Source: Verrucomicrobiales bacterium (GTDB lineage Bacteria; Verrucomicrobiota; Verrucomicrobiia; Verrucomicrobiales; DEV007). Taken from it: DNA of 63,588 nucleotides. Both the position numbers and the translations under genes were made by a program. Below are positions 25,856-35,125 of the stretch, piece after piece. A model generated the notes under the pieces. It was not told the DNA's origin. It made no database searches and worked only from the letters and a program-made list of their open reading frames with translations. The stretch is taken from NCBI GenBank assembly GCA_029213025.1, contig JARGOZ010000005.1, positions 7,573 to 71,160 of the forward strand. The letters run 5' to 3'. Every line of letters starts with the position of its first letter. Within the stretch, counting starts at the first letter, position 1.

Positions 25856-27264
25856 ATCCTGGCGCTGTTGCAGGCCGAATCCACCAGATAATCAATCGCA
25901 TCTTTGCCGAAATTACCGATTACAACTACCGCACAACCAAAAGCGATTCCGAGAGTCGTGAGTGATGCTTTCAGCGGCCTCCTGACGATTTCCCTCACGA
26001 TCATCCTTGAGGAACGGGACATCCAATGGTGTAACCCCCACTTTTCAAAGAACATAAGCTTATACACAGGTGGCGGTTCGGGACGCATTGCTTCCGCAGG
26101 CTGAATCTTCACAGCCTGGCTCACCGCTCCGAATACCCCGACGAACCCGGCAATAAAACTGAGTGATACGCCCGTGACATACGCCATCCAATCAACCTGA
26201 AATACGGTTCCAGGAAACCGGTAAAATTCGACATACAGATTTGTCAGGCCCTGACCCATTTTTGACCCGACAAGGCAGCCGAATACGGCACCACCGAGGA
26301 TCACCAACCCCATCATTTTGCCATAGTGAATCCCCACCTCCAGACTCGAATAACCAAAAGCCTTCAGACTGGCGATCTGAGTCCTTTGCATACTCAAAAT
26401 TCTACGCAGAACTACATTCAATAAAAAAGCCGCCACACCCAAAAATATAGAAGGGGGAATCAAGGTCATCGCCTTCAGTTGTGCCAACTCGTCGGATATA
26501 AAGCGATGGGAAAGCTGTCGATCCCGGTCATTGGCACCGAGACTCCCATACTTATCGAGAAGTCGATCAAGATGCAATATCACCTCATCGCCGGAAGCTC
26601 CGGGGTGCAAAGAAATCGCCAAATCATTTACCGATCCATCCATGTCGAACGCAGTCTCCATTTCGTGACGCCGCATCCAGAAAATGCCAAACCGCTTATC
26701 ATCCGGAAAAGGACTCCCCGGTTGCAGTGTAGTGAGGTATTCGGGCGACATACCGACTCCGACAATGCGAAGCTTTTGCATACGGCCATTCATAACGGCC
26801 GTGACGGAATCACCGGTAGAGAAGCCGTTTGCATTAACAAAAGCCTCTTCAGCAACAATTTCGCCCGGCTTCCCGTATTCAGGAAACCGACCCTGAACAA
26901 GGTGAACTCCGTTTAATTTTGAGACACCCCGGTCCGGAAGAGAAATCAGCCTGCCTACAGCCGGTTCACTCAAGCCTTCAATATGCAGGGTGACCGATTC
27001 CACAATTCTCAAATCCACAGCCGCCACTCCCGGTATATCTTTCACCCGACTCTCTATTGCAAGAGGTGCCCGGTTCATGGATGTAAATACATCGGCAAAC
27101 CGTTGCCTTTCGTAGTAGGAATCGAGTCCGTTTTGAAGAGATACCGAAGTAGTTTGCCAGCCGATGAAAATGGCAATTCCGCAACCTATCACCGCCGCGA
27201 TGGCTACGACCTGACCTTTCATCCTACCAAGATCACGGAAAATCTTTTTGTCGACCGCACGCAT
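25852..27264 (-). CDS. FtsX/MacB-type ABC permease, N-terminal part (split by frameshift)
   Basis: The 470 residues contain the first helix (GQVVAIAAVIGCGIAIFIGW), a periplasmic MacB-like domain (RFADVFTSMNRAPLAIESRV, GVAAVDLRIVESVTLHIEG), an FtsX core with three helices, and a second N-terminal helix (LTTLGIAFGCAVVVIGNFG). The frame then ends YLVDSACNSARM-stop. The expected family continuation YLVDFGLQQRQ is in the next frame, so one base is missing near 25878. The ATG overlaps the ATPase stop by one base (TAATG), which indicates tight coupling. With the ATPase and adaptor it should form a tripartite exporter, for example of a lipid, peptide or drug. Confidence 0.82.
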   Translation of the reverse strand: MRAVDKKIFRDLGRMKGQVVAIAAVIGCGIAIFIGWQTTSVSLQNGLDSYYERQRFADVFTSMNRAPLAIESRVKDIPGVAAVDLRIVESVTLHIEGLSEPAVGRLISLPDRGVSKLNGVHLVQGRFPEYGKPGEIVAEEAFVNANGFSTGDSVTAVMNGRMQKLRIVGVGMSPEYLTTLQPGSPFPDDKRFGIFWMRRHEMETAFDMDGSVNDLAISLHPGASGDEVILHLDRLLDKYGSLGANDRDRQLSHRFISDELAQLKAMTLIPPSIFLGVAAFLLNVVLRRILSMQRTQIASLKAFGYSSLEVGIHYGKMMGLVILGGAVFGCLVGSKMGQGLTNLYVEFYRFPGTVFQVDWMAYVTGVSLSFIAGFVGVFGAVSQAVKIQPAEAMRPEPPPVYKLMFFEKWGLHHWMSRSSRMIVREIVRRPLKASLTTLGIAFGCAVVVIGNFGKDAIDYLVDSACNSARM

Positions 27265-27992
27265 TACCAGTTTAGCTCTTTTGCTGATTTACGTGTTTCA
27301 TTGCTCACGACTGACTCGATCATTCCATCGGAAAGACTGATGACCCGGTGGGCCATATCGGAAATCACCGAGTTGTGGGTGATCAAAGCAGTTGTCGTTC
27401 CCAAATTTCGGTTAACCGATTCCAGAGCTTCGAGAACAAGTGTTCCGGTATTCAAATCGAGAGCCCCGGTGGGTTCGTCGCAAAGCAGAACATCAGGCTG
27501 TTTTGCGATAGCCCGCGCAATCGCTACTCTTTGCTGTTCGCCCCCCGACATTTGGGAAGGAAAGTGGTCCACCCGGTCTACCAGACCCACAATATCAAGC
27601 GCATCGACTGATTTTAGCGGATCAGCTGCTATTTCCGTGACCAGTTCGACATTTTCCCGGGCGGTCAAACTGGGAATCAGATTATAAAACTGAAACACAA
27701 ACCCGACATGCTCCCGCCGGTACCAGGTGAGTTCATTTTCCGAGAAAGACGACATATCCTGCCCGCGATAGAGAACCTCCCCGGCAGTAGGTACATCGAG
27801 ACCACCGAGGATATTAAGCAGAGTGGATTTACCACTTCCAGACCTGCCCAGCAAAACTACGATTTCACCTTCGTAAAACTGCACATCGATACCCCGCAAC
27901 GCATGAACGGATACTTCGCCCATGTGATATACTTTTGTGACGCCTTTTGTCTCGAAGACTGTAGTGGCAGCGGCTTGATCCTTTCCCGGCAT
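27264..27992 (-). CDS. ABC transporter ATPase, MacB/LolD type
   Basis: The 242-residue ATPase has Walker [11 protein letters not shown]-loop [17 protein letters not shown], signature [14 protein letters not shown], Walker [13 protein letters not shown] and the switch His in LITHN. The order of loops and the [15 protein letters not shown] stretch match the MacB/LolD group. It leads the operon with the split permease (one-base overlap) and the adaptor. Start: ATG at 27990-27992 ([10 protein letters not shown]); an ATG four codons upstream is possible. Confidence 0.93.
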   Translation of the reverse strand: MPGKDQAAATTVFETKGVTKVYHMGEVSVHALRGIDVQFYEGEIVVLLGRSGSGKSTLLNILGGLDVPTAGEVLYRGQDMSSFSENELTWYRREHVGFVFQFYNLIPSLTARENVELVTEIAADPLKSVDALDIVGLVDRVDHFPSQMSGGEQQRVAIARAIAKQPDVLLCDEPTGALDLNTGTLVLEALESVNRNLGTTTALITHNSVISDMAHRVISLSDGMIESVVSNETRKSAKELNW

Positions 27993-28032
27993 TTCGCCCC
28001 GCAATATACAGCCGCGAACCGGTTTCGTATAT

Positions 28033-29433
28033 CTACTTCCGTAAATCGTAACAAATTATCCGGGGCGGACCCGAATTTTCCACATAATGCCCCATTTCCG
28101 TTTCGTGCTGGGAGATATAGAGAAGACCCCGGTGAAGAACCGGCAATGACCACGTCGACCGGGCGATAAATAACTGGGCGCGACTGGTTTCTTCATAACC
28201 TTTTGTTGATAGTTTCATCATAGCCAGCGAGCCGATTTCCCCGAGTATAATAAATTTCGAATCCGCGTGGAGTATACTTCCCCTGAAATAACTCATGTTA
28301 TACTTCCGCTCCCCGGAATCCGCCGACCAGGTAATATCCTTTTTCCAATTTTCTTTCCCCGTTTCCAGATCAAAACTCCCCAGATAGGCATCCGGTTCAT
28401 TTCGCCCCAAAAATCCGTAAAGTGCACCTTCGTGTGTAACCGGAGTATTCCAGTGCAAATTAAAGCCGGGAGCTCTCCAGATTTCCTTCCATTTCAACTC
28501 CGGAGTCAGTTCCAGCATGACTCCCCCGATTTGGTAGCATTCGGTGATGAATACCCGGTTTTTTCCGACTGCAATTGGTGTGGAACCGTTAACACTTTCA
28601 TATTTGTCAGCCCGCCACGGAAACGCATCGTGAAGCTCACCGGTTTTCGGATCGATGCACAGCAATCCGCCAAACGGCGGTCGACTGTCTCCGCCCGCAA
28701 AAACCAATAATCGGGGCTTACCCTGAAGATTCTTTACTACCGGGGAAGCGTAGCTGGATAGCCACTCATGCTCTGTCCCCCAAACCTGTTCGCCGCTATT
28801 CTGATCAAAAGCGGCCACACAAAGGCCCCCCTTCCCGCCGAGATTGACAATTACCTTGCCGTCGTAGACAAGAGGACAACTCCCGTGGCCGAAGAAGTAG
28901 GAGGCCACTTCGTATTCGGCATCGAGATCCCGCTGCCAGATTTTTCCCCCGGTTTCGAGACTCAAACAGGTCAATACGCTGGTCACACCGAGCGTATATA
29001 CTTTTCCCGAATCGAGAACCGCACTGGCTCTGGGGCCGTTCTTGAAACCGTAGCGGTCGGTGTACTCAACCGGATAGGAAAATCTCCAGACCGGTTTTCC
29101 CGTCTCCGGCTCAAAACACTCGATCACTTCCTCATCACCATACCGGTCGAACATGACCAGTTTTCCCTCAGCAAGTACGGGGGAAGTGTAGCCGGAGCCT
29201 TTTGCCATCTCCCAGACGACAGGCGGCCCGGTTTCAGGGAATGAATCTACCAGATGCGTCTCCGGAGTCGTGCAATCATCATTCGGCCCCAGAAACCGGT
29301 GCCAGTCCGCTGTCACAGCTTCTTCTGACAGAGCTTTGGGTGCGGCATGAAAGGTTAATCTTTCACCGTCCTGTGCCGGGCCGACACCCGACAGAATAAA
29401 GACGATGGAAATCCCGGAAAGTACGATTCGCAT
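28033..29433 (-). CDS. Secreted PQQ-type beta-propeller protein
   Basis: The 466-residue protein starts with a signal peptide ([20 protein letters not shown]). Propeller blades show the repeats [62 protein letters not shown] and [19 protein letters not shown]. It opens with [18 protein letters not shown], the WxxFRGP-like entry of PVC quinoprotein-like proteins. Function unknown; probably a periplasmic scaffold. It lies 40 bases upstream of the ABC ATPase on the same strand. Its start was set at 29431-29433 to begin the signal peptide. It is divergent to tgt, 97 bases apart. Confidence 0.85.
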   Translation of the reverse strand: MRIVLSGISIVFILSGVGPAQDGERLTFHAAPKALSEEAVTADWHRFLGPNDDCTTPETHLVDSFPETGPPVVWEMAKGSGYTSPVLAEGKLVMFDRYGDEEVIECFEPETGKPVWRFSYPVEYTDRYGFKNGPRASAVLDSGKVYTLGVTSVLTCLSLETGGKIWQRDLDAEYEVASYFFGHGSCPLVYDGKVIVNLGGKGGLCVAAFDQNSGEQVWGTEHEWLSSYASPVVKNLQGKPRLLVFAGGDSRPPFGGLLCIDPKTGELHDAFPWRADKYESVNGSTPIAVGKNRVFITECYQIGGVMLELTPELKWKEIWRAPGFNLHWNTPVTHEGALYGFLGRNEPDAYLGSFDLETGKENWKKDITWSADSGERKYNMSYFRGSILHADSKFIILGEIGSLAMMKLSTKGYEETSRAQLFIARSTWSLPVLHRGLLYISQHETEMGHYVENSGPPRIICYDLRK

Positions 29434-29530
29434 CGGGCAAATTGCCGCATCGCACCGAGTCATCAAGGCCCATGTTTCAATGCGGTTCTCACTGGCAAAT
29501 TCCTCATTTTCGGTTAACGGCTTGTTTTCG

Positions 29531-30661
29531 ATGTATACTCTGCTCCAGAAGGATTCTGAGACTGCGGCGCGGCGCGGTCGACTCCATCTCGCCCACGGCG
29601 ATGTAGAAACGCCTGTTTTCATGCCGGTAGGCACACGGGGAACAGTAAAAGCGGTCCATCCGGCGGAATTGATCGATCCTGCGCTCGATTGTCAGATCAT
29701 TCTCGGCAACACGTACCACCTGAATCTCCGGCCGGGAACTTCCATTCTGGATCACTTCGGCGGATTACACTCCTTTATGCAGTGGGACAGGTCGATCCTG
29801 ACCGACTCCGGCGGTTACCAGATCTACTCCCTCGCCAAATTGCGTAAACTGACCTCCGAGGGAGTCTCTTTCCAAAGTCACATCGATGGCTCGCCTCACC
29901 TGCTCACGCCGGAATCAGTTCTCGAAATTCAAAAATCCATTGGCAGCGATATTTGCATGATTCTGGATGAATGCCCGCCTTTTCCCTGCGAACGGGACTA
30001 CGCCGAAAATTCTCTCGCTCTTACCCAGGGTTGGGCGCAACGAGCGAGAGACTGGATCGAAAAACACCGGCCTGAAGGGCAGAAATACTTCGGCATCGTT
30101 CAGGGTTCCTGTTTCAAAGACCTCCGTGAAAAAGCGGCGCGCGATCTTGTTGACCTCGATTTTGACTCCTACGCGATCGGGGGACTTTCCGTTGGCGAAC
30201 CTATTCCCGAGATGCTGAAAGCCGTTGAAGCAGTGGCGCCGATTTTGCCGGAAAACAAAGCCCGGTATGCGATGGGCCTCGGCCAGCCCGATCAACTCCT
30301 CGAACTGGTGAGCCGCGGAATCGATATGTTCGACTGCGTTCTGCCGACCCGTGTAGCCCGCAATGCCACTGCCTATACGGCTTACGGGACCATCAACCTG
30401 AAAAACAAACAGTGGGAAAAAAGCGACCTGCCGCTTGCGCCCCCGGGACAAACCCACCCGCTTTGCGACGGATTCAGCCGGGGCTACATTCGGCATTTAA
30501 TCAAAAATGACGAAATACTCGGTTTACGTCTGCTTTCCCTTCATAACGTCTTCTTTTATCTGAACTTGATGAAACAGGTAAGAGATGCTATAGAGCGCGG
30601 CGCGTTCGCCCGGTTTAAAGAGGAGTTCATCCTGAAGTACCGGGCGGGAAAGTCCGAATAG
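29531..30661 (+). CDS. tgt: Queuine/preQ1 tRNA-ribosyltransferase with altered zinc site
   Basis: The 376-residue protein keeps the TGT barrel: MPVGTRGTVKAV, LTDSGGYQIYSL with the catalytic-side Asp, GGLSVGEPIPEML, and FDCVLPTRVARNA with the nucleophile Asp. It swaps G34 of Asp, Asn, His and Tyr tRNAs for preQ1. The zinc site differs: where E. coli has C302-x-C304-xx-C307 and H333, this protein has Gln307, His309 and Cys312 (QTHPLC) and a later His in LLSLHN. Zinc binding may use His309-Cys312-His, or be weaker. It heads the tgt-yajC-secDF group, a very common bacterial order. Start: ATG at 29531 (MYTLLQKDSE); the longer upstream frame is not family sequence. Confidence 0.93.
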   Translation: MYTLLQKDSETAARRGRLHLAHGDVETPVFMPVGTRGTVKAVHPAELIDPALDCQIILGNTYHLNLRPGTSILDHFGGLHSFMQWDRSILTDSGGYQIYSLAKLRKLTSEGVSFQSHIDGSPHLLTPESVLEIQKSIGSDICMILDECPPFPCERDYAENSLALTQGWAQRARDWIEKHRPEGQKYFGIVQGSCFKDLREKAARDLVDLDFDSYAIGGLSVGEPIPEMLKAVEAVAPILPENKARYAMGLGQPDQLLELVSRGIDMFDCVLPTRVARNATAYTAYGTINLKNKQWEKSDLPLAPPGQTHPLCDGFSRGYIRHLIKNDEILGLRLLSLHNVFFYLNLMKQVRDAIERGAFARFKEEFILKYRAGKSE

Positions 30662-30689
30662 ACGCGTAACTCCTTTACTTTTTCATAAA

Positions 30690-31019
30690 ATGACATTGCT
30701 ACACCACATTCTTGCCGAAGGCGCCGCCGCCGGCCCAAGCCTGTTCTCCTCACTTATGCCGATGATTGCGATCATGGGTATTTTTTACTTCCTGCTGATC
30801 CGTCCTCAGCAGCAAATGAAGAAAAAACAGGAGCTTATGAGAAACAGCCTTTCGAAAAACGACAAAGTGATCACGGAGTCCGGGATTCACGGAATTATCA
30901 CCGGCCTGACCGACAAAACCGTGACCCTGAAAGTCGCCGAAGGCGTCAGCATGAAATTTGAACGCTTCGCCGTCGCCCAGGTTGTCTCAGAGAGTAAGAG
31001 CTCTGAAGATGGAGAATGA
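30690..31019 (+). CDS. yajC: Preprotein translocase subunit YajC
   Basis: The 109-residue protein has one N-terminal helix (LMPMIAIMGIFYFLLIRPQQ) with the family motif RPQQQMKKKQE, and then a small beta domain (NDKVITESGIHGIITGLTDKTVTLKV). It binds SecDF in the inner membrane and helps the Sec translocase. It lies 28 bases after tgt and 115 before secDF, and that second gap holds three 22-bp repeat units. Confidence 0.95.
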   Translation: MTLLHHILAEGAAAGPSLFSSLMPMIAIMGIFYFLLIRPQQQMKKKQELMRNSLSKNDKVITESGIHGIITGLTDKTVTLKVAEGVSMKFERFAVAQVVSESKSSEDGE

Positions 31020-31048
31020 ACGATTTCCGGAGATACAATACTAAAATC

Positions 31049-31102
31049 GTACCCTGTTTGGTCGCCGACTGTACCCTGTTGAATCGGTGACTGTACCCTG
31101 TT
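31049..31102 (+). repeat. 22-bp-period repeat, locus C (3 units)
   Basis: GTACCCTGTT starts at 31049, 31071 and 31093, exactly 22 bases apart. The units fill the yajC-secDF gap and end 32 bases before the secDF ATG. The first unit is the least conserved (CGTACCCTGTTTGG). Confidence 0.88.
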
Positions 31103-31134
31103 AAGTCCTACAAACGACGCCTACTACTTTACTC

Positions 31135-33774
31135 ATGCAAGCTCAGAACGATTCTGCCGCTCAGAATAACGCCGAAACTGTTGAAGAAACAGTAAATACC
31201 GCAGCCGACCAGGTCGAAGCCGCTACTACAGAAACCGTCGAAGCTGCGGAAACCGCAGTGGAACAGACAGCCGAAACTGTCGAAAAAGCGGCGACTGAAA
31301 CCGGGGAAGTAGCGCAGCAAGCCACCGAAACGGTTACCGAAGCCGCGGAAACCGCTACCGAGACCATTCTCGTCGACGGGGCAGCAAAAGCCAACGATGT
31401 CGCTGAAGCAGCCGGCTTGAGTTCGCACTCCATCTTCCTGATGGGACTCGTCCTTCTCGGTCTGTTCATCTGGTATTTCGTTTCTGAAGACGTGAAACGC
31501 CGCCGCATCGTCGGTTCCATCCTCGCGGTTGTCGTGGCCGGTCTCTGCACCTTCTTTTACCAAAACTACGGTGTTGAACAGGGGATCGAGCTTCAGGGCG
31601 GTGTTTCCATGGAGATCAAAATCAAAGAAGTACCCGGCCGGACCGTGACGGCTGAGACCCAGCAGCAGGTTATCAAGATCCTCGACAAGCGGATCAATGC
31701 CCTCGGTGCCCGCGAATTGATTCTTGCCCCCTCCGGCAAAGACGGAGTTTTCCTTCAGGTTCCGGGTGCTACTCCCGAAGAGCTGGAAAAAATGAAGGAA
31801 GTGATCCAAAAAGTTGCCAAACTGGAATTTTCCATCGTTCATGACGACAGCCGCTTTATGGCTCCTGCAGTCGCCAGCGATGCCGAAGTCGTCGTCGGAT
31901 ACCGGGCTCTCCCCTATCGCCTCAGTGAAGAGGACAAGCAGGCAAACATCGATGCCGGTCGCGACCCTGACCAACCCCGTCGCTGGGAACTGGTGAAGCA
32001 ACTTTCCGATATGACCGGGAAAAACGTACAGTCTGCCCAGTATTACTACGGGCAGGACGGCCACTCCATTCAGGTCGACTTCACCACTCAGGGCGCAGCC
32101 ATCATGGGCCCCCTGACTAAAGAAAACCAGGGCAAACAACTCGCAATCATCATGGATAACGAAGTGGTTTCCGCCCCGGCGATCCGCGAACCTTTTTCGA
32201 TGGGATGTTCCATCACCGGTGATTTCACAAGAGAGGAAGCCAAAGCTCTCGTCGCCGCCCTCGAAAACCCGCTGGAGAACCCGATCGAGATTGCTTACTC
32301 GAACTACATTTCCCCGACAATGGGTAAAGTGACCATCCAGCAGGGAATCTATGCAGGAGTAGCCGGACTGGCGATCACATTGCTGTTTATCCTCGTCTAC
32401 TACAAATCCGCCGGGATCATCGCGCTGCTGGGACTATTGCTCAATATCGTGATCATCTTCGGGGCGCTCGCTTTATTCCGCTTCACTCTTACCCTTCCCG
32501 GAATTGCAGGAATCATCCTGACAATCGGTGTAGCTATTGATGCCAACGTTCTCATTTACGAACGTCTCCGGGAGGAATTGAAAGCCGGAAAATCTTTAAA
32601 ATCCGCGATTGATACCGCTTATGAGAAAGCGTTTTCGGCGATTATTGATGCCAACATCACAACCCTGATCACAGCAGTCATTCTCTACTTTCTGGCTACC
32701 GGAACCGTAAAGGGCTTCGCCATTACTTTGATAATTGGTATTATTGCCTCCCTTTTCTCGGCTTTGATCGTAACCCGTATCCTCTTTGGATGGGCGACCG
32801 AAACTTTCATGAAGAAGCTCTCTTTCATGAACATCATTCCCGACAACGTGATCGACTTTCTCGGCAAAAGAAAAGCATGTATGACGGTATCTCTCGGCCT
32901 CGTAATTCTCTCACTCATCATTGTTCCGGTAATGGATCCCCGGGGAGTTGAGTTAAAAGGAGGCGATTCTCTGACCATCCAGTCGGTCCCGGGGACGGCT
33001 TTATCTAAAGAAGCCATCATTGAATCTCTGAGTGATATTGACCTCGGCGCGGAACCGATCGTCCAGGTGCAGAAGCCGGTCGGCGGTCAGGGCGAATTTT
33101 ATCTCGTCCGGGTTCCCGACAATATGGCCGAAAAAGTTCAGGCCGAAGTGGGCAAAGATCTCGGAGTCGACCCTGACCACACGGAAACCAGTTCGGTCGG
33201 ATCACAGGTTGGCAAATCGATGCTGATCGCTTCCGGCGCAGCATTGCTTGTCGGTCTGATCGTGATTTTGGGTTATGTTACGCTTCGATTCGAGTTTGCC
33301 TTCGCCCTCGGTGCGATTGTGGCTCTGTTCCACGATTTGATCATCACGGCCGGGGTTACCACTCTTCTCGGTCAGGAAATGTCGCTCATCTCGGTGGGTG
33401 CTCTTTTGACAATTGCCGGTTACTCAATCAACGATACAATCGTTGTGTTTGACCGGGTTCGTGAAGGTCTCGCCACCAAACGGGGAAATGTGAAAGACAT
33501 CATGAATTACTGTCTGAACGCCACCCTCGCCCGGACCATCCTGACAAGTGCTACCACTTTGATCATTGTCCTCGTGCTGTTCCTCTTCGGCGGTCCAGGC
33601 ATGCGCAACTTTGCACTGACGCTGATCGTCGGTGTTGTGATAGGAACCTACTCCTCCATTTTCGTTGCTTCGCCGATCGTTCTTTGGTGGGCGAAACGCA
33701 GCGGAACCAACTTGCGACGCGAGGTTCTCGACACCGAACAGGCCAAAATCGACCCGCTCGCGGGGACAGCCTAA
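31135..33774 (+). CDS. secDF: Fused SecD-SecF protein translocase subunit
   Basis: The 879-residue protein joins SecD and SecF. The first ~95 residues are a Glu/Ala/Thr-rich, probably unfolded segment (for example ETVEAAETAVEQTAETVEKA) placed before the first membrane helix (SIFLMGLVLLGLFIWYFV). SecD follows with EQGIELQGGVSMEIKI, the P1 domain, DFTTQGAAIMGPLTKENQ and helices with GVAIDANVLIYERLREEL. SecF starts near residue 585 (GRKACMTVSLGLVILS-like), with ELKGGDSLTIQ and helices ending GYSINDTIVVFDRVREGL. It uses the proton gradient to pull exported proteins across the inner membrane. The N-terminal extension is cytosolic by topology and has no counterpart in E. coli SecD. Confidence 0.95.
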   Translation: MQAQNDSAAQNNAETVEETVNTAADQVEAATTETVEAAETAVEQTAETVEKAATETGEVAQQATETVTEAAETATETILVDGAAKANDVAEAAGLSSHSIFLMGLVLLGLFIWYFVSEDVKRRRIVGSILAVVVAGLCTFFYQNYGVEQGIELQGGVSMEIKIKEVPGRTVTAETQQQVIKILDKRINALGARELILAPSGKDGVFLQVPGATPEELEKMKEVIQKVAKLEFSIVHDDSRFMAPAVASDAEVVVGYRALPYRLSEEDKQANIDAGRDPDQPRRWELVKQLSDMTGKNVQSAQYYYGQDGHSIQVDFTTQGAAIMGPLTKENQGKQLAIIMDNEVVSAPAIREPFSMGCSITGDFTREEAKALVAALENPLENPIEIAYSNYISPTMGKVTIQQGIYAGVAGLAITLLFILVYYKSAGIIALLGLLLNIVIIFGALALFRFTLTLPGIAGIILTIGVAIDANVLIYERLREELKAGKSLKSAIDTAYEKAFSAIIDANITTLITAVILYFLATGTVKGFAITLIIGIIASLFSALIVTRILFGWATETFMKKLSFMNIIPDNVIDFLGKRKACMTVSLGLVILSLIIVPVMDPRGVELKGGDSLTIQSVPGTALSKEAIIESLSDIDLGAEPIVQVQKPVGGQGEFYLVRVPDNMAEKVQAEVGKDLGVDPDHTETSSVGSQVGKSMLIASGAALLVGLIVILGYVTLRFEFAFALGAIVALFHDLIITAGVTTLLGQEMSLISVGALLTIAGYSINDTIVVFDRVREGLATKRGNVKDIMNYCLNATLARTILTSATTLIIVLVLFLFGGPGMRNFALTLIVGVVIGTYSSIFVASPIVLWWAKRSGTNLRREVLDTEQAKIDPLAGTA

Positions 33775-33810
33775 AAGTTGTTACAGTGTCAGGATTCCTA
33801 AGATTTCAGA

Positions 33811-33829
33811 CCACTGGCTCGTCCAGTGG
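33811..33829. other. Perfect hairpin between secDF and the lipoprotein gene
   Basis: CCACTGG, five bases, CCAGTGG form a 7-bp stem whose right arm ends two bases before the ATG at 33832. Without a T-run it is a poor terminator; it could mask the ribosome site of the small lipoprotein gene. Confidence 0.4.
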
Positions 33830-33831
33830 TT

Positions 33832-34269
33832 ATGAGATCTTTCCTTTTTCAGATCGTCGCGGTTATTTTGCTGTGTGTTTTACCAGGCTGCGCTCCAAAG
33901 GAAAAGGTCCCTCAACCGGATGTCCCGCTTAGTGGGGGGATACAACTTTCGCTTCATACAACCGGCGGAACGACGAGTCTCAACGAATGCATTCTGATTT
34001 CGGATCATTGGCAACTCACCTCGGTTGGAAGACGTCACGGCTGGGTTCGTAAACTTGAACCCGACGAACAGCGCCAACTGGTAAGAGCGATGCAGGGATT
34101 TGAGAGCCTCGTTTGGACACAGAATGATGATCCGGAGATTCCCGGCGATACCTCCATGACGCTGACTGCTCGAGGCTCCGGTGAAGGCGTTGCTTCGAAA
34201 AAAGATGCCGAAGCGCTCGGCGAACTGGTTCAGAAATTTGTGTCGGCACGCCGGATTGCCTCAAGATAG
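33832..34269 (+). CDS. Small lipoprotein of unknown function
   Basis: The 145-residue product has a signal MRSFLFQIVAVILLCV with a lipobox LPGC, so it should be lipid-modified. The mature part (IQLSLHTTGGTTSLNECILI, WQLTSVGRRHGWVRKLEPDE) looks beta-rich; an Asp/Glu-rich central part (TQNDDPEIPGDTSMTLTARG) follows. It is not a family I know. It follows secDF by 57 bases on the same strand, with a hairpin at its start. Confidence 0.65.
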   Translation: MRSFLFQIVAVILLCVLPGCAPKEKVPQPDVPLSGGIQLSLHTTGGTTSLNECILISDHWQLTSVGRRHGWVRKLEPDEQRQLVRAMQGFESLVWTQNDDPEIPGDTSMTLTARGSGEGVASKKDAEALGELVQKFVSARRIASR

Positions 34270-34294
34270 GTCCCGGCATGCCAATCAAAAATTT

Positions 34295-35035
34295 TCAGGA
34301 AGGCTTCTGTTCGTTATCCTTGTTCCCAAGAATAACTTCCTTCTGCTTTTGAGCGTATTCCTCTGAAGTGATTTCACCTCTGTCTTTTTGCTTTTGGAGT
34401 TCCTGAATCTCCCCGAATTTTGCCACGGCTACATCCTTTTTTTCTTCGAGGGTTTTCGCCAGCTCTTTGCCTTTGTCCAGAGCTTTGGCATAAGCTTCTT
34501 TGGCGTCAGTGGCATCGAAATCGAGAAACGTGCCTTTGGTTTTGAAATGATTCTGTGCCACCTGACAAATTGCATAAGTGGATGCCCCGGACAAACCGGC
34601 CATCGTCAAACCACCGGCCACAGAACCGATCCCGGGCACAAGTTTCACGGCACTGGCACCAATTCGAGCCAGGGTACTTCCGGCCAGACCGGTGACAATC
34701 GCTTTGGCATTCCCTTCAGAGAAATCGATCCCATGGTGTTCGGCGAGGCTCTTCAGTGCATCGACCTGGATCGCAGTAACACTGGCAATATCCACCAGCG
34801 GAATGGGAATCAATCCGGCGCCCATCGAGCAAAGAACATGGTCCTTAACGATTTTGTTAGCTTTCTTCTCAAATTCCGTCAACTCCTTCGGCGCTGTTTC
34901 CGTGATGGGGGCAGGCTCTTCTGAGGTGACTTCTTCATGAACCGGTTCAGCTACACTGTCGTAAACAAGAACTTCCGGAACGGCTTCATCCGGTTGCGGG
35001 TTTGTCGGTTGGATTTGTGTCGGGTCTTCGCTCAT
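34295..35035 (-). CDS. DUF697-like membrane protein with SHOCT-like C-terminus
   Basis: The 246-residue protein has an acidic, Pro/Glu-rich N-terminus (~60 residues), then a DUF697-type region with two hydrophobic stretches (CSMGAGLIPIPLVDIASVTA and LVPGIGSVAGGLTMAGLSGA) of the kind found in YcjF and bacterial dynamin-linked proteins. A helix rich in charged residues (AYAKALDKGKELAKTLEEKK) leads to IQELQKQKDRGEITSEEYAQ, a typical SHOCT motif at the C-terminus. The domain lets it bind the membrane and other proteins. No GTPase motif is present. The start was taken at 35033-35035. Confidence 0.7.
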   Translation of the reverse strand: MSEDPTQIQPTNPQPDEAVPEVLVYDSVAEPVHEEVTSEEPAPITETAPKELTEFEKKANKIVKDHVLCSMGAGLIPIPLVDIASVTAIQVDALKSLAEHHGIDFSEGNAKAIVTGLAGSTLARIGASAVKLVPGIGSVAGGLTMAGLSGASTYAICQVAQNHFKTKGTFLDFDATDAKEAYAKALDKGKELAKTLEEKKDVAVAKFGEIQELQKQKDRGEITSEEYAQKQKEVILGNKDNEQKPS

Positions 35036-35125
35036 CATGACAGGAAAATAACGGATTTCCAATCTTGAGCGATTACAATCCTCATCCACTTTTGCACCTC
35101 ATAACTCCGGCTGGCACAAAAATTT

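Noticed and set aside
31129..32139. 336-codon minus-strand frame opposite secDF
   Set aside because: It is a shadow of the low-complexity and SecD coding sequence; its translation is rich in Phe/His/Gly with no family features.
33811..33829. Terminator of secDF
   Set aside because: The stem is only 7 bp and lacks a T-run; it also overlaps the start region of the next gene.
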